A DNA stretch of 21,110 bases, from IMG/VR virus record IMGVR_UViG_3300009537_000211, positions 1-21,110 of that record; one strand, given 5' to 3'. The notes beneath the pieces were generated by a model. That model saw only the letters and a list, made by a program, of their open reading frames with translations, searched no databases and had not been told where the DNA came from. Shown here piece after piece: positions 1 to 5,317 of the stretch. The position numbers were made by a program, and so were the translations under genes. The first letter of the stretch is position 1. Each line of letters starts with the position of its first letter. This DNA is from a virus.

Positions 1-21
1 GGCAATCCTGCCGCCAGCTAA
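1..21 (+). CDS. 3' end of an upstream gene (partial)
   Basis: Frame 1 reads GNPAAS and then TAA at 19-21. It is followed 13 nt later by the next ATG with its own ribosome binding site (GGAG at 23-26). The spacing fits the end of an upstream gene in the same operon. Only six codons are visible, so nothing can be said about function, and the frame itself is inferred from the spacing. Confidence 0.3.
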   Translation, partial: GNPAAS

Positions 22-34
22 ATGGAGCATAATC

Positions 35-391
35 ATGCCAAGAGTTAAGGTGGAATACCAAAAGATCAAGCAGGAGGACATCGACTTGCTGCAAGGCGAC
101 GCCGCCAAGGCGCGAGACGCTTACAACAAAGCCTTGGACAAGGCACGCCCGCAATGGGCCGAGACCAAGGCACGCAATGCAGCAATCAATGCGGAATTGC
201 AACCGTTCGCGGATGCCTTCGACGATCATCTTGAACGGGCCTTTCGTCGGGCTGGACTTATTCCCGAAGGACAAGAGATTGTGTTCGGCCACCTCTATGG
301 CAAGCATCAGTTCGGTTTGCGGCCGCGAACGGGGATGAAAAGCAAGGAAGTATCGTTCGCATTGCCTGCCGTTGACGACGACGGCGAGTAG
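35..391 (+). CDS. Hypothetical protein, first of two tandem paralogues
   Basis: This 118-residue soluble, charged, mostly helical protein has no signal peptide or membrane segment. I do not recognise a function. It shares a register-perfect motif with the next gene: DID.LQG at residues 15-21, followed by a helix containing ARD/SRD. Both also share a C-terminal G.IP.G...VF segment (residues about 75-85 here) leading into a short beta-rich tail. The two therefore look like products of a tandem duplication that has diverged strongly. The start is chosen from GGAG at 23-26, 8 nt before the ATG. Codon use is GC-rich (GCC, AAG, CGC/CGG), unlike the AT-rich late genes to the right. It sits at the end of an operon that also contains two microproteins, which is typical of phage accessory regions. 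Confidence is high that it is a gene and nil for function. Confidence 0.8.
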   Translation: MPRVKVEYQKIKQEDIDLLQGDAAKARDAYNKALDKARPQWAETKARNAAINAELQPFADAFDDHLERAFRRAGLIPEGQEIVFGHLYGKHQFGLRPRTGMKSKEVSFALPAVDDDGE

Positions 392-399
392 CAGCCACT

Positions 400-432
400 T
401 AACAAGGATGGCCAAGTAGGCTGTCCTTGTTA
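400..432 (+). other. Strong 14-bp RNA hairpin between the paralogues
   Basis: Positions 400-413 pair with 419-432 around a 5-nt loop (AAGTA). The outer arms are TAACAAGGA and TCCTTGTTA, then two G-T wobbles, then GCC/GGC. There is no T-run after it, so a simple rho-independent terminator is unlikely. It could protect the transcript end after processing, attenuate read-through or tune translation of the downstream gene, whose SD (GGAAAGGA, 437-444) begins 5 nt after the stem. Confidence 0.7.
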
Positions 433-452
433 TCTTGGAAAGGAAATAGAGC

Positions 453-818
453 ATGGCTTACCCTAAGACTGTCGATCTGAACGACATCGGTCTCGATATT
501 GACATGCTGCAAGGCGAGGCCGCTTGGTCACGTGACTGGCTATACTCGGTTTTTAGCTGGGCCGACGACCGCCGGGCGTGTGTAAGAGCTAGTGGAGCAC
601 TAAAAGCCAATTCCAATACTAGCCTATACAAGGCCGCCGTTTCGGAAATGGCCAAGGTTCGCAAGGAGGAGCGTACAGCACGCAAGGAATTCGACCTGCA
701 ATTAACCTCTATCTTAGCCAAGTTAGGACAAATTCCTGACGGCTACCATCCAGTGTTTTTCCATCAGCATACCTTTCGAGGTATTTCCCACGCGGTTGGA
801 TTCGTGAGGAGCAAATAA
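453..818 (+). CDS. Hypothetical protein, second of two tandem paralogues
   Basis: This 121-residue soluble protein is related to the preceding gene. DIDMLQGEAA sits at residues 15-24, exactly where the neighbour has DIDLLQGDAA. GQIPDGYHPVF matches the neighbour's GLIPEGQEIVF near the C-terminus. The middle is a charged helical stretch (KVRKEERTARKEFD) that could form a coiled coil. The start is supported by GGAAAGGA (437-444), 8 nt upstream. The next gene starts one base after the stop, so the two are probably translationally coupled. There is no catalytic motif and I do not recognise the family. The antisense reading frame over the same DNA is a shadow. Confidence 0.8.
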   Translation: MAYPKTVDLNDIGLDIDMLQGEAAWSRDWLYSVFSWADDRRACVRASGALKANSNTSLYKAAVSEMAKVRKEERTARKEFDLQLTSILAKLGQIPDGYHPVFFHQHTFRGISHAVGFVRSK

Positions 819-819
819 C

Positions 820-987
820 ATGGAAACGATAATCCTAATCCTAGCACTATGGTTCGGTCCGGGAAACGCAACTGTCGCCGAGCTCCATGGTTATCGAACA
901 CGGGCAGAATGTTGGCGAGAAGCAAGCGCGTTTATGCAACGTCACAACGTCATGGAAGCAACGTGCGTATTCGAAAACGGAGCATGA
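820..987 (+). CDS. Small exported two-cysteine protein
   Basis: This 55-residue protein begins METIILILALW, a short hydrophobic leader that reads as a signal peptide or membrane anchor. It continues with a soluble part containing two cysteines, in RTRAECW and EATCVF. The start has GAGGA at 806-810, 9 nt upstream, and lies one base after the previous stop. The architecture is hydrophobic leader, then [RK]T..[EA]C, about 20-30 residues, then a terminal C[VI]. It recurs in the product at 1975-2181 although the two genes differ in base composition. Tiny exported proteins of this design are frequent in phages, from memory, with no assigned role. A periplasmic disulfide-bonded peptide acting on the cell envelope or on superinfection is a guess only. 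Confidence 0.7.
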   Translation: METIILILALWFGPGNATVAELHGYRTRAECWREASAFMQRHNVMEATCVFENGA

Positions 988-990
988 ACG

Positions 991-1161
991 ATGAATGAGA
1001 ATCAAGCGAACTTGGAGGCAATGTTGGACGATATCGTACGGGGTATTAACCAACGTCAGAGCTCCCTACAAGACCGCCGTGATATCATAGACCTAATCAT
1101 TGCCATCCGCAGATTAAGGTCTGCAATAACGATAATGGAGGGCACTACCGATTCGCCTTAG
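991..1161 (+). CDS. Small hypothetical helical protein
   Basis: This 56-residue product starts MNENQANLEAML and continues as one probable amphipathic helix pair (IVRGINQRQSSLQDRR, then DIIDLIIAIRRLRSAI). The start lies 3 nt after the previous stop and has CGGAGC at 978-983. There is no signal peptide and no cysteine. Charged and hydrophobic residues alternate as in small coiled-coil or DNA-associated phage proteins, but I do not recognise it. It is the last gene before the terminator at 1181, so it closes the left operon. Confidence 0.65.
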   Translation: MNENQANLEAMLDDIVRGINQRQSSLQDRRDIIDLIIAIRRLRSAITIMEGTTDSP

Positions 1162-1180
1162 CTTTCTCGCATTGTCTCTC

Positions 1181-1218
1181 AAAGCCCAGCCTAGTCCGTC
1201 TAGCTGGGCTTTTCTTTT
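1181..1218 (+). terminator. Rho-independent terminator of the left operon
   Basis: A perfect 10-bp stem is formed by AAAGCCCAGC (1181-1190) and GCTGGGCTTT (1203-1212), with a 12-nt loop and a T-rich tail (TTTTCTTTTG). It lies 20 nt after the last gene of the left operon. It separates that operon from the late control region. Confidence 0.93.
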
Positions 1219-1546
1219 GTCCTAACGGCACACGATTCGCAGCTGCGCCTTTTCCCGTTATGTTCTTGCGCCCCGAGCATCCGTCCCCATTGTCAGATAG
1301 GCAATTCCCGGCACATAGCATAGTCGCCATTAATCGGAACCTATCTCCTCGCTATCTTCCCCTAGCTAGAGCCTACAATCGCCCCAAGTAGCGTTTACGT
1401 GCGAGCAATTGGTATTTCTCGTTACGTTCCCGCACAACCATGACATGACCATAGGGTTGGTAATAGGTAATGTATAGCAATATCATAGTGTTATACTAGC
1501 ATTTACGGATGGCAATTATGGTAGGTTATATAAGCCATTGATATCA

Positions 1547-1576
1547 TTGACACTTTTCTGATTTCGTACATACTGC
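1547..1576 (+). promoter_or_regulatory. Candidate promoter with consensus -35 box
   Basis: A perfect TTGACA (1547-1552) is followed after 17-18 bp by only a weak -10 candidate (ATACTG or TACTGC). The weak -10 lies inside the inverted repeat at 1566-1583, an arrangement seen where a repressor or activator binds over the -10. Downstream, after about 65 nt, is the hairpin at 1640-1670. Confidence 0.35.
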
Positions 1577-1583
1577 AATGTAC
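1566..1583. promoter_or_regulatory. Operator-like inverted repeat
   Basis: GTACAT (1566-1571) and ATGTAC (1578-1583) form perfect 6-bp half-sites around a 6-bp spacer. An 18-bp dyad overlapping the -10 of a TTGACA promoter is the usual size of an operator for a dimeric helix-turn-helix regulator. No cognate regulator gene is identified in the window. Confidence 0.45.
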
Positions 1584-1639
1584 AGGAATACTGAATAAAC
1601 ATATAATGAATGAAAAGAGATCATTTATAATGATAATGC

Positions 1640-1680
1640 GACCCCACTAGGTAGGACCACTAGGGGGGTCTTATATATAT
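1640..1680 (+). terminator. Strong hairpin, probable terminator upstream of the late operon
   Basis: GACCCCACTAG (1640-1650) pairs with CTAGGGGGGTC (1660-1670) over 11 positions with one A-G mismatch and a 9-nt loop. The tail is TTATATATAT rather than a pure T-run. It may stop transcripts initiated at the TTGACA promoter, insulate the late promoter, or be a structured leader. Confidence 0.6.
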
Positions 1681-1739
1681 ATGTATACCATCATTGTAAA
1701 AAGTATAAAAATTCACTGTAAAGTCTTTCGCTGTATGGT

Positions 1740-1778
1740 TTTTCATATAATTTTCATATAATAATATTCTTTTTCATA
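1740..1778 (+). promoter_or_regulatory. Tandem repeat with two perfect TATAAT boxes
   Basis: TTTTCATATAAT occurs at 1740-1751 and again at 1751-1762, with a partial third copy TTTTCATA at 1771-1778. Each full copy ends in a perfect -10 hexamer (1746-1751 and 1757-1762). No good -35 box is spaced for either, so these may be activator-dependent or phage-specific late promoters, or simply an 11-bp-phased AT-rich bend. Confidence 0.4.
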
Positions 1779-1974
1779 AAAAATGTTTCTTTCTTTTTCA
1801 GTAAGTTAACAATTTTTAGAAAAATAATTAAAAATATTTTGTAACATTTTACCTATTTTTGGGGTATACCTATATAGTAATAGGAAATAGATAGATAAAG
1901 AGAGATAAAGATAATGAAATCGAAAATATCCAAGGGCAGGTTTATAAATTTTAAATATTATTAAGAGGAGAAGT

Positions 1975-2181
1975 ATGAAAGTATTTTTAGTAGTGTTTTT
2001 TCTTATTAACGGTGTATGGGTTCAAGGAGAAGATAGTAAGGGATGGGGAGCCTTAGAATTTAAAACAGAAGAAGCCTGCTTAGTAAGTAGAGACAGAGGT
2101 AATAATATTAACACTGCCCTAAAAAAGAGTAAGCCTCTTGTTATAGAGAAGAGGTTTGAATGTATTGTAATACTAGAATAA
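1975..2181 (+). CDS. Small exported two-cysteine protein (second copy of the design)
   Basis: This 68-residue protein starts with MKVFLVVFFLINGVWVQG, a typical signal peptide or membrane anchor. A soluble segment follows with exactly two cysteines, in KTEEACLVSRDRG and RFECIVILE. The ribosome site AGAGGAG ends 4 nt before the ATG. Layout and cysteine placement match the 55-residue product at 820-987: hydrophobic leader, [RK]T.E.C, a spacer helix, then a C-terminal cysteine followed by aliphatic residues. This copy is AT-rich and opens the late operon. The function is unknown. A disulfide-stabilised periplasmic peptide is the natural reading. It is directly followed by another gene with a signal peptide, so both probably act at the host envelope. 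Confidence 0.75.
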   Translation: MKVFLVVFFLINGVWVQGEDSKGWGALEFKTEEACLVSRDRGNNINTALKKSKPLVIEKRFECIVILE

Positions 2182-2192
2182 GGAAATATAAG

Positions 2193-2612
2193 ATGAAGAA
2201 GCTATTATTTGCATTACTAGTCTCCCTGTTTATTCCTTCAGCAATGTTGGCTGGGCACTTACCTATGCCTACTCCTGCCGATCCAGCTACTAGTCCAGTA
2301 AAAACTTCAGTACTATGTACTGCTGAGGCTACTACCTATCTTGTTTCCTTAATAGGAACTACGGAACTTAAGCCTACTCTTCTGGCTTATGTCGATACAG
2401 GAGATTGTGTACGTAGTAGCGATGGTTTGTTTAGAATGGAGATTGGAGAGTACACTCTAAGCGAAGGTAAGTGCATGAGAGGCAATCGTTATTGGCAAGT
2501 TATTCCTCGTCCAGAGTTTAAAGCTAAGTTCGATAATGTATTAAAGAATTGGCAGTTTGCTCCTTATATTTCTTGGATCGATAAGAGGTGTTCCCCAGAA
2601 GGCGATGCGTAA
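2193..2612 (+). CDS. Secreted hypothetical protein with signal peptide
   Basis: This 139-residue protein starts MKKLLFALLVSLFIPSAMLA, a textbook signal peptide with likely cleavage after MLA or MLAG. The mature part has four cysteines (SVLCTAE, TGDCVRS, EGKCMRG, KRCSPEG), enough for two disulfides. I chose the ATG at 2193 because AAGGA (2180-2184) sits 8 nt upstream and the signal peptide starts there. The in-frame ATG at 2160 lies inside the previous gene and would spoil the leader. The 3' end overlaps the terminase small subunit start by 8 nt (ATGCGTAA). I do not recognise the family. The periplasm is its likely site. Confidence 0.75.
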   Translation: MKKLLFALLVSLFIPSAMLAGHLPMPTPADPATSPVKTSVLCTAEATTYLVSLIGTTELKPTLLAYVDTGDCVRSSDGLFRMEIGEYTLSEGKCMRGNRYWQVIPRPEFKAKFDNVLKNWQFAPYISWIDKRCSPEGDA

Positions 2613-2997
2613 TCCATTAGTCGATACATCGAAGAATAAGCCAACGGAGCAGCAGAAGGTCTTTATAGACGCTATGCTAGGAGAAGCTAGAGGCGATCCT
2701 AGAACTGCTGCTGCCATTGCCAACTATAAGCCTAGCTATGCTTACGAGGTTGTAGAGAAGGTTAAGGATGAGCTTATAGAAGGAGCTAAAAGAATCTTAG
2801 CCCTCTATGGTATTAAGGCTGCCTATTCTCTTACCGAAGCTTTGAATGATGACGATATAACGCCACAGACTAAGATAAAGCTGAGAGCGGCAGAACAGAT
2901 ACTTGATCGGATTGGGGTTCATAAGAATGAACAAGCAGGTGTTAGTCTGAATGACTCGAACGCCATTATCCTTTTCCCAGCTAAGAATGACGCTTAA
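2605..2997 (+). CDS. terS: Terminase small subunit
   Basis: This 130-residue protein reads like marine-phage terminase small subunits. A T..QQ.FIDAMLGEARGDPRTAAAIA segment (about residues 14-39) would be the DNA-binding helix-turn-helix. Next comes a helical oligomerisation core with KAAYSLTEAL and KLRAAEQILDRIG (about 63-100). The short tail has NAIILFPAK. The small subunit recognises the packaging start and regulates the large subunit ATPase/nuclease. I chose the ATG at 2605 over an in-frame ATG at 2557. It is preceded by AGAAGG (2597-2602), overlaps the upstream gene by 8 nt, and gives the usual family start. The large subunit lies more than 10 kb downstream, which is unusual because terS and terL are normally adjacent. 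The assignment rests on remembered family patterns. Confidence 0.75.
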   Translation: MRNPLVDTSKNKPTEQQKVFIDAMLGEARGDPRTAAAIANYKPSYAYEVVEKVKDELIEGAKRILALYGIKAAYSLTEALNDDDITPQTKIKLRAAEQILDRIGVHKNEQAGVSLNDSNAIILFPAKNDA

Positions 2998-3217
2998 GTT
3001 TGCAAGTAAGGGGGATGTTATCAACTGCCCTAACTCCCATCCTTGCTTACAGGTTACTAAAGATATTTACGTAGGGGATAGGGCTATGGCTGATTCTTTT
3101 ATGGCAATTCCTCCAATGGTCCCTCCAGTCGAGAATGAGCCTATAGGCTGGTGCCCTCACTGTAAGCTGACATTAGTAATGAATACAAAGTTTATAACAA
3201 GGAAGTATAATGCGTAA
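2987..3217 (+). CDS. Small Zn-knuckle-like protein
   Basis: This 76-residue protein has four cysteines arranged as CPNSHPC (C-x5-C) near residue 15 and CPHC (C-x2-C) near residue 55. The pairs are separated by about 35 residues, which suggests one zinc site. Such small zinc-binding proteins are common beside phage packaging genes, but I know no specific function for this one. The start is ambiguous. ATG 2987 overlaps terS by 11 nt. ATG 2951 has a weak AGGTG upstream and would add 12 residues. I prefer 2987, which begins with the basic stretch MTLKFASKGD. The 3' end overlaps the next gene by 8 nt (ATGCGTAA), the same junction as between 2193-2612 and terS. Confidence 0.65.
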   Translation: MTLKFASKGDVINCPNSHPCLQVTKDIYVGDRAMADSFMAIPPMVPPVENEPIGWCPHCKLTLVMNTKFITRKYNA

Positions 3218-3581
3218 GATTATAACAACAATTCCATTTGGATGGGAAGTGTCTATAGACTGTGAAGGGATGATGATTCCAGTCCCCTTAGAGCAAGAGA
3301 TGCTAAAGAAGGCTAAAGACTATTTAGAAAGTTGTTCCTTACGTGAAGTGGCTGATTGGCTTTCACGTAGTACAGGACGGAAGATTAGCCATATGGGGCT
3401 TAAATACATTAAGACGAATGGTTGGAAGGCTATAGAAGATTTAGGAGATGAAGAAGAGATTAAGTTTACTCGTAATGTAATCGATGTGAATCCAAGTGAA
3501 GAAGCCGCAGAAGAGTTTTCTCCTGCCGATCCTTTAGAATTTGAGCATCACGCTCTTTATAAAACAAACCCAGAGGAATAA
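3210..3581 (+). CDS. Helix-turn-helix protein, possibly terminase-associated
   Basis: This 123-residue protein has a short beta-like N-terminus (GWEVSIDCEGMMIPVP). A predicted helical domain follows at about residues 27-70, with YLESCSLREVADWLSRSTG then KISHMGLKYIKTNG. The pattern 'S-L-R-x-V-A-x-W-L-S-x-x-T-G-x-x-I-S-H-x-G-L' is that of a resolvase-like helix-turn-helix. From memory, a comparable segment occurs at the N-terminus of some marine-phage large terminases. Here it is a separate gene beside terS, while terL carries a lysine-rich extension instead. The C-terminal third is acidic and probably disordered. A role in DNA recognition during packaging or late regulation is inferred. Start and stop are tightly packed: 8-nt overlap upstream, next ATG immediately after the stop. 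Confidence 0.65.
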   Translation: MRKIITTIPFGWEVSIDCEGMMIPVPLEQEMLKKAKDYLESCSLREVADWLSRSTGRKISHMGLKYIKTNGWKAIEDLGDEEEIKFTRNVIDVNPSEEAAEEFSPADPLEFEHHALYKTNPEE

Positions 3582-4010
3582 ATGTTTGCACTATTAGGAA
3601 GCGCATTAGGATTTTTTACTTCGTTCCTTCCTAGTGTTATGGACTATTTCAATAACGTAGAGAGAAATAGACATGAACTAGCTATGCTTGAACGTAGAGC
3701 AGAGCTTCAGCTTGAACATATGCAAGTGGAAGCTAGTGTTAGAGAGATCGAGACTCTCCATGAACATGATTTGCCTTCAGGTGTTAGATTTATAGACGGG
3801 CTAAGAGCAAGCGTCCGTCCTGTCATAACCTATGTATTCTTCTTCTTATTTTGCGGAGTAGAGATTGCTGCTTATTCAGCATTAGTTGTTCAAGGAGTAG
3901 ATGCTGGTTTAGCATTAAATATTATATGGGATGAGAATATTCAAGGGCTGTTTGCTTCCATCATGGCATTTTGGTTCGGTGGAAGGCTTGCAGTTAAGTA
4001 TTTCAAATAG
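3582..4010 (+). CDS. Holin-like three-segment membrane protein
   Basis: This 142-residue protein has a hydrophobic N-terminal segment (1-20), a charged helical linker (21-65) and two clear membrane segments at about 80-103 and 120-140. The linker ends in the motif RASVRPVITY just before the second segment. The last segment contains FWFGGR. This layout, and the R.SVRP.ITY and FWFG.R signatures, match what I remember of the '3TM holin' family related to gene-transfer-agent release (Pfam GTA_holin_3TM). Holins form membrane lesions that time endolysin release. No endolysin is recognisable in the window. The start is fixed by AGAGGA (3572-3577) and the stop of the previous gene. An alternative is another small virion-associated membrane protein. 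Confidence 0.7.
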   Translation: MFALLGSALGFFTSFLPSVMDYFNNVERNRHELAMLERRAELQLEHMQVEASVREIETLHEHDLPSGVRFIDGLRASVRPVITYVFFFLFCGVEIAAYSALVVQGVDAGLALNIIWDENIQGLFASIMAFWFGGRLAVKYFK

Positions 4011-4078
4011 GACTTTGAGTTTCAATATTGTACACACAGTTTAGACAGTAAAGACATTACGATCCAAAGTCCTTCTTT
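4010..4078 (+). other. Long-loop inverted repeat after the holin gene
   Basis: GGACTTTG (4010-4017) is perfectly complementary to CAAAGTCC (4065-4072), which is followed by TTCTTT. The loop is 47 nt. It could act as an inefficient terminator or as a structured leader for the following 37-residue gene, whose SD (GAGGAG, 4083-4088) comes shortly afterwards. The long loop makes an intrinsic terminator uncertain. Confidence 0.35.
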
Positions 4079-4095
4079 AAACGAGGAGAAAGCGT

Positions 4096-4209
4096 ATGAG
4101 ATGGTTTGATAGTATGTGTTTCTGGGCTATGGATAGGCCAAAGCTTTCTGTGTTCCTATTCGCTGCTTGGTCGCTCTTTATGTTATCACTAGGTACAGGA
4201 GCTAGTTAA
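4096..4209 (+). CDS. 37-residue single-pass membrane peptide
   Basis: The gene reads MRWFDSMCFWAMDRPK followed by one membrane segment (LSVFLFAAWSLFMLSLG) and TGAS. The SD ACGAGGAG (4081-4088), 7 nt before the ATG, is among the best in the window, and the next gene's ATG follows the stop directly. A short cytoplasmic N-terminus with one transmembrane helix beside a holin-like gene suggests a small accessory lysis peptide, an antiholin or a membrane-anchored regulator. That is inference from context only. The W- and F-rich composition is characteristic of phage membrane micropeptides, and I recognise no family. Confidence 0.6.
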   Translation: MRWFDSMCFWAMDRPKLSVFLFAAWSLFMLSLGTGAS

Positions 4210-4722
4210 ATGCCCTCAATTGATAAAGGCGGCTCAGTATCTACAGTATTGGAAGGTACGCCTACTATAGCAGTGGCTACCTATTCAGCTAATGATTTCT
4301 TAGGGACAGCAGAACTTGTTTTATCACCTGCGGCTATTAAGCGAGAGCTTCCTAGAATTGTTGTAGGAAGTGGAACTATTGTTAATGTCATTGTTACAGA
4401 TAAGGCTGCTCAGACAGCTACTATGGACGTAGTATTTTGGGATACTGAACCTTCTAATACTACTTTTGCAGATGAAACACCATTAACAATGGCAGATGCC
4501 GACTTAGCTAATGTTATCGGTGTTGTTACAGTAGATACTTGGACATCATTTGTTAACAACAGTGTAGGGATGCCTGCAGCGGCTGTAGCTATTCCGTATG
4601 TATTAAAAGAAGATACTACAATTGCTAATACAACACTGTATGCTGGCTTGATTACTCGTGGCACTCCTGCTTATGCAAGCACAAGCGACTTAACGCTTCG
4701 TGTTATGCTGTATCTAGACTAG
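4210..4722 (+). CDS. Beta-rich virion protein (170 residues)
   Basis: This 170-residue protein is rich in Thr, Ala and Val with alternating hydrophobic residues, which predicts an all-beta fold. It has no signal peptide or membrane helix. It ends DLTLRVMLYLD. A similar hydrophobic strand (GIIRVWAILMDIS) ends the visible part of the protein after the capsid gene at 20679, and both have a region of T.A.T-type strands before it. This may reflect a shared beta-sandwich design rather than close homology. AGGAG (4197-4201) gives the start. It opens the run of virion genes between terS and terL, so a decoration or tail-fibre accessory role is likely. No specific family is recognised. Confidence 0.7.
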   Translation: MPSIDKGGSVSTVLEGTPTIAVATYSANDFLGTAELVLSPAAIKRELPRIVVGSGTIVNVIVTDKAAQTATMDVVFWDTEPSNTTFADETPLTMADADLANVIGVVTVDTWTSFVNNSVGMPAAAVAIPYVLKEDTTIANTTLYAGLITRGTPAYASTSDLTLRVMLYLD

Positions 4723-4731
4723 GAGAGAACA

Positions 4732-5307
4732 ATGGCAAGAGTAATGACTCAGCTAATGCAAGGAAAGAAAAGAGACGCTCTACATGAAATATTAGAGATT
4801 CTTCGCTATTTAGGAAGCGAAGACAAGGTTAAAGACTTAGAAGCCTGTATGGAAGTTGAGATGAAAGCGCAGGAAGCAGAGAAAATGCTTGGCTCAGTAA
4901 AATCTATTACTTGGTTACACGAGGAAGCTAAAGGTATTTTAGAAAAAGCAAGGAAAACTAAGAAAGAAGCAGAGGATAGTGCTGCTGATGCGGCTGCGAA
5001 CTCTTGGAATGAGCATGATAAAATAATTAAGGAAGCTAACGACATAGTAAGCAGATTAATGGTTCCTATAGATCGTGCTAATGAGGATATAAGAGATAAG
5101 GAAAAAGCTGCTTTACAAAAAGAAAAAGAACTTAAAGGTATTGAAGAGCATCTTCAAAGTAGATCTATTAAGTTGGCAGAAGAAGAAATTAAACTAGAGA
5201 AGCGTGCTAAGCAATTAGAGAAAGTGATTAAAGAAGCTGAAGAAGCTAAAAAGAAATCGCTAGAGAGTAATGCGCTTGCTCGTAAAATGTTAGACAGCAT
5301 AAGATAG
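4732..5307 (+). CDS. Coiled-coil protein
   Basis: This 191-residue, highly charged, Lys/Glu-rich protein has long helical stretches. A globular helical N-terminus (about 1-50, including ILEILRYLGSEDKVKDLE) is followed by heptad-like segments at about 60-100 and 115-185. The start follows TAGGAGAG by a few bases. It has no membrane segment and no catalytic motif. In virion operons such proteins serve as chaperones, fibre trimerisation factors or internal structural rods. Position directly before the 1010-residue structural gene suggests assembly help, but this is inference. A second, unrelated coiled-coil gene lies at 10663-11052 after the 634-residue protein, a parallel placement. Confidence 0.7.
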   Translation: MARVMTQLMQGKKRDALHEILEILRYLGSEDKVKDLEACMEVEMKAQEAEKMLGSVKSITWLHEEAKGILEKARKTKKEAEDSAADAAANSWNEHDKIIKEANDIVSRLMVPIDRANEDIRDKEKAALQKEKELKGIEEHLQSRSIKLAEEEIKLEKRAKQLEKVIKEAEEAKKKSLESNALARKMLDSIR

Positions 5308-5317
5308 GGAATAGAGT

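Larger units (their letters stand above)
1219..1974. other. Long intergenic control region, GC-to-AT transition
   Basis: I see no convincing gene in these roughly 750 bp. Short ATG-initiated frames exist (about 1260-1391 on +, and 1145-1330 on -) but lack well-placed ribosome sites and recognisable products. The first 230 bp have the balanced composition of the left operon. From about 1450 the DNA becomes very AT-rich and carries an inverted repeat, a hairpin and tandem TATAAT-containing repeats, listed separately. It most likely holds the promoter or operators for the late operon and possibly an origin. Confidence 0.6.

Noticed and set aside
1145-1330. Minus-strand 61-residue frame
   Set aside because: It runs through the stem of the clear + strand terminator and overlaps the last left-operon gene. 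The product is low-complexity without a recognisable pattern, and the only SD-like GAGGAG is too far from its ATG.
1260-1391. Plus-strand 43-residue frame MFLRPEHPSP...
   Set aside because: No ribosome site before the ATG and an amino-acid makeup (many Pro, Arg) typical of non-coding DNA.
1219-1500. tRNA genes in the intergenic region
   Set aside because: No GTTCRA-type T-loop with matching acceptor stems was seen on either strand.
1914-1964. Possible 16-residue leader peptide MKSKISKGRFINFKYY
   Set aside because: Too short, weak SD, and no attenuator-type alternative hairpins seen. Its stop just touches the SD of the next gene, so coupling is possible but unsupported.
2160-2192. Upstream ATG for the secreted protein
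   Set aside because: It lies inside the previous gene, has no SD and would place 11 polar residues before a perfect signal peptide. The ATG at 2193 is better.
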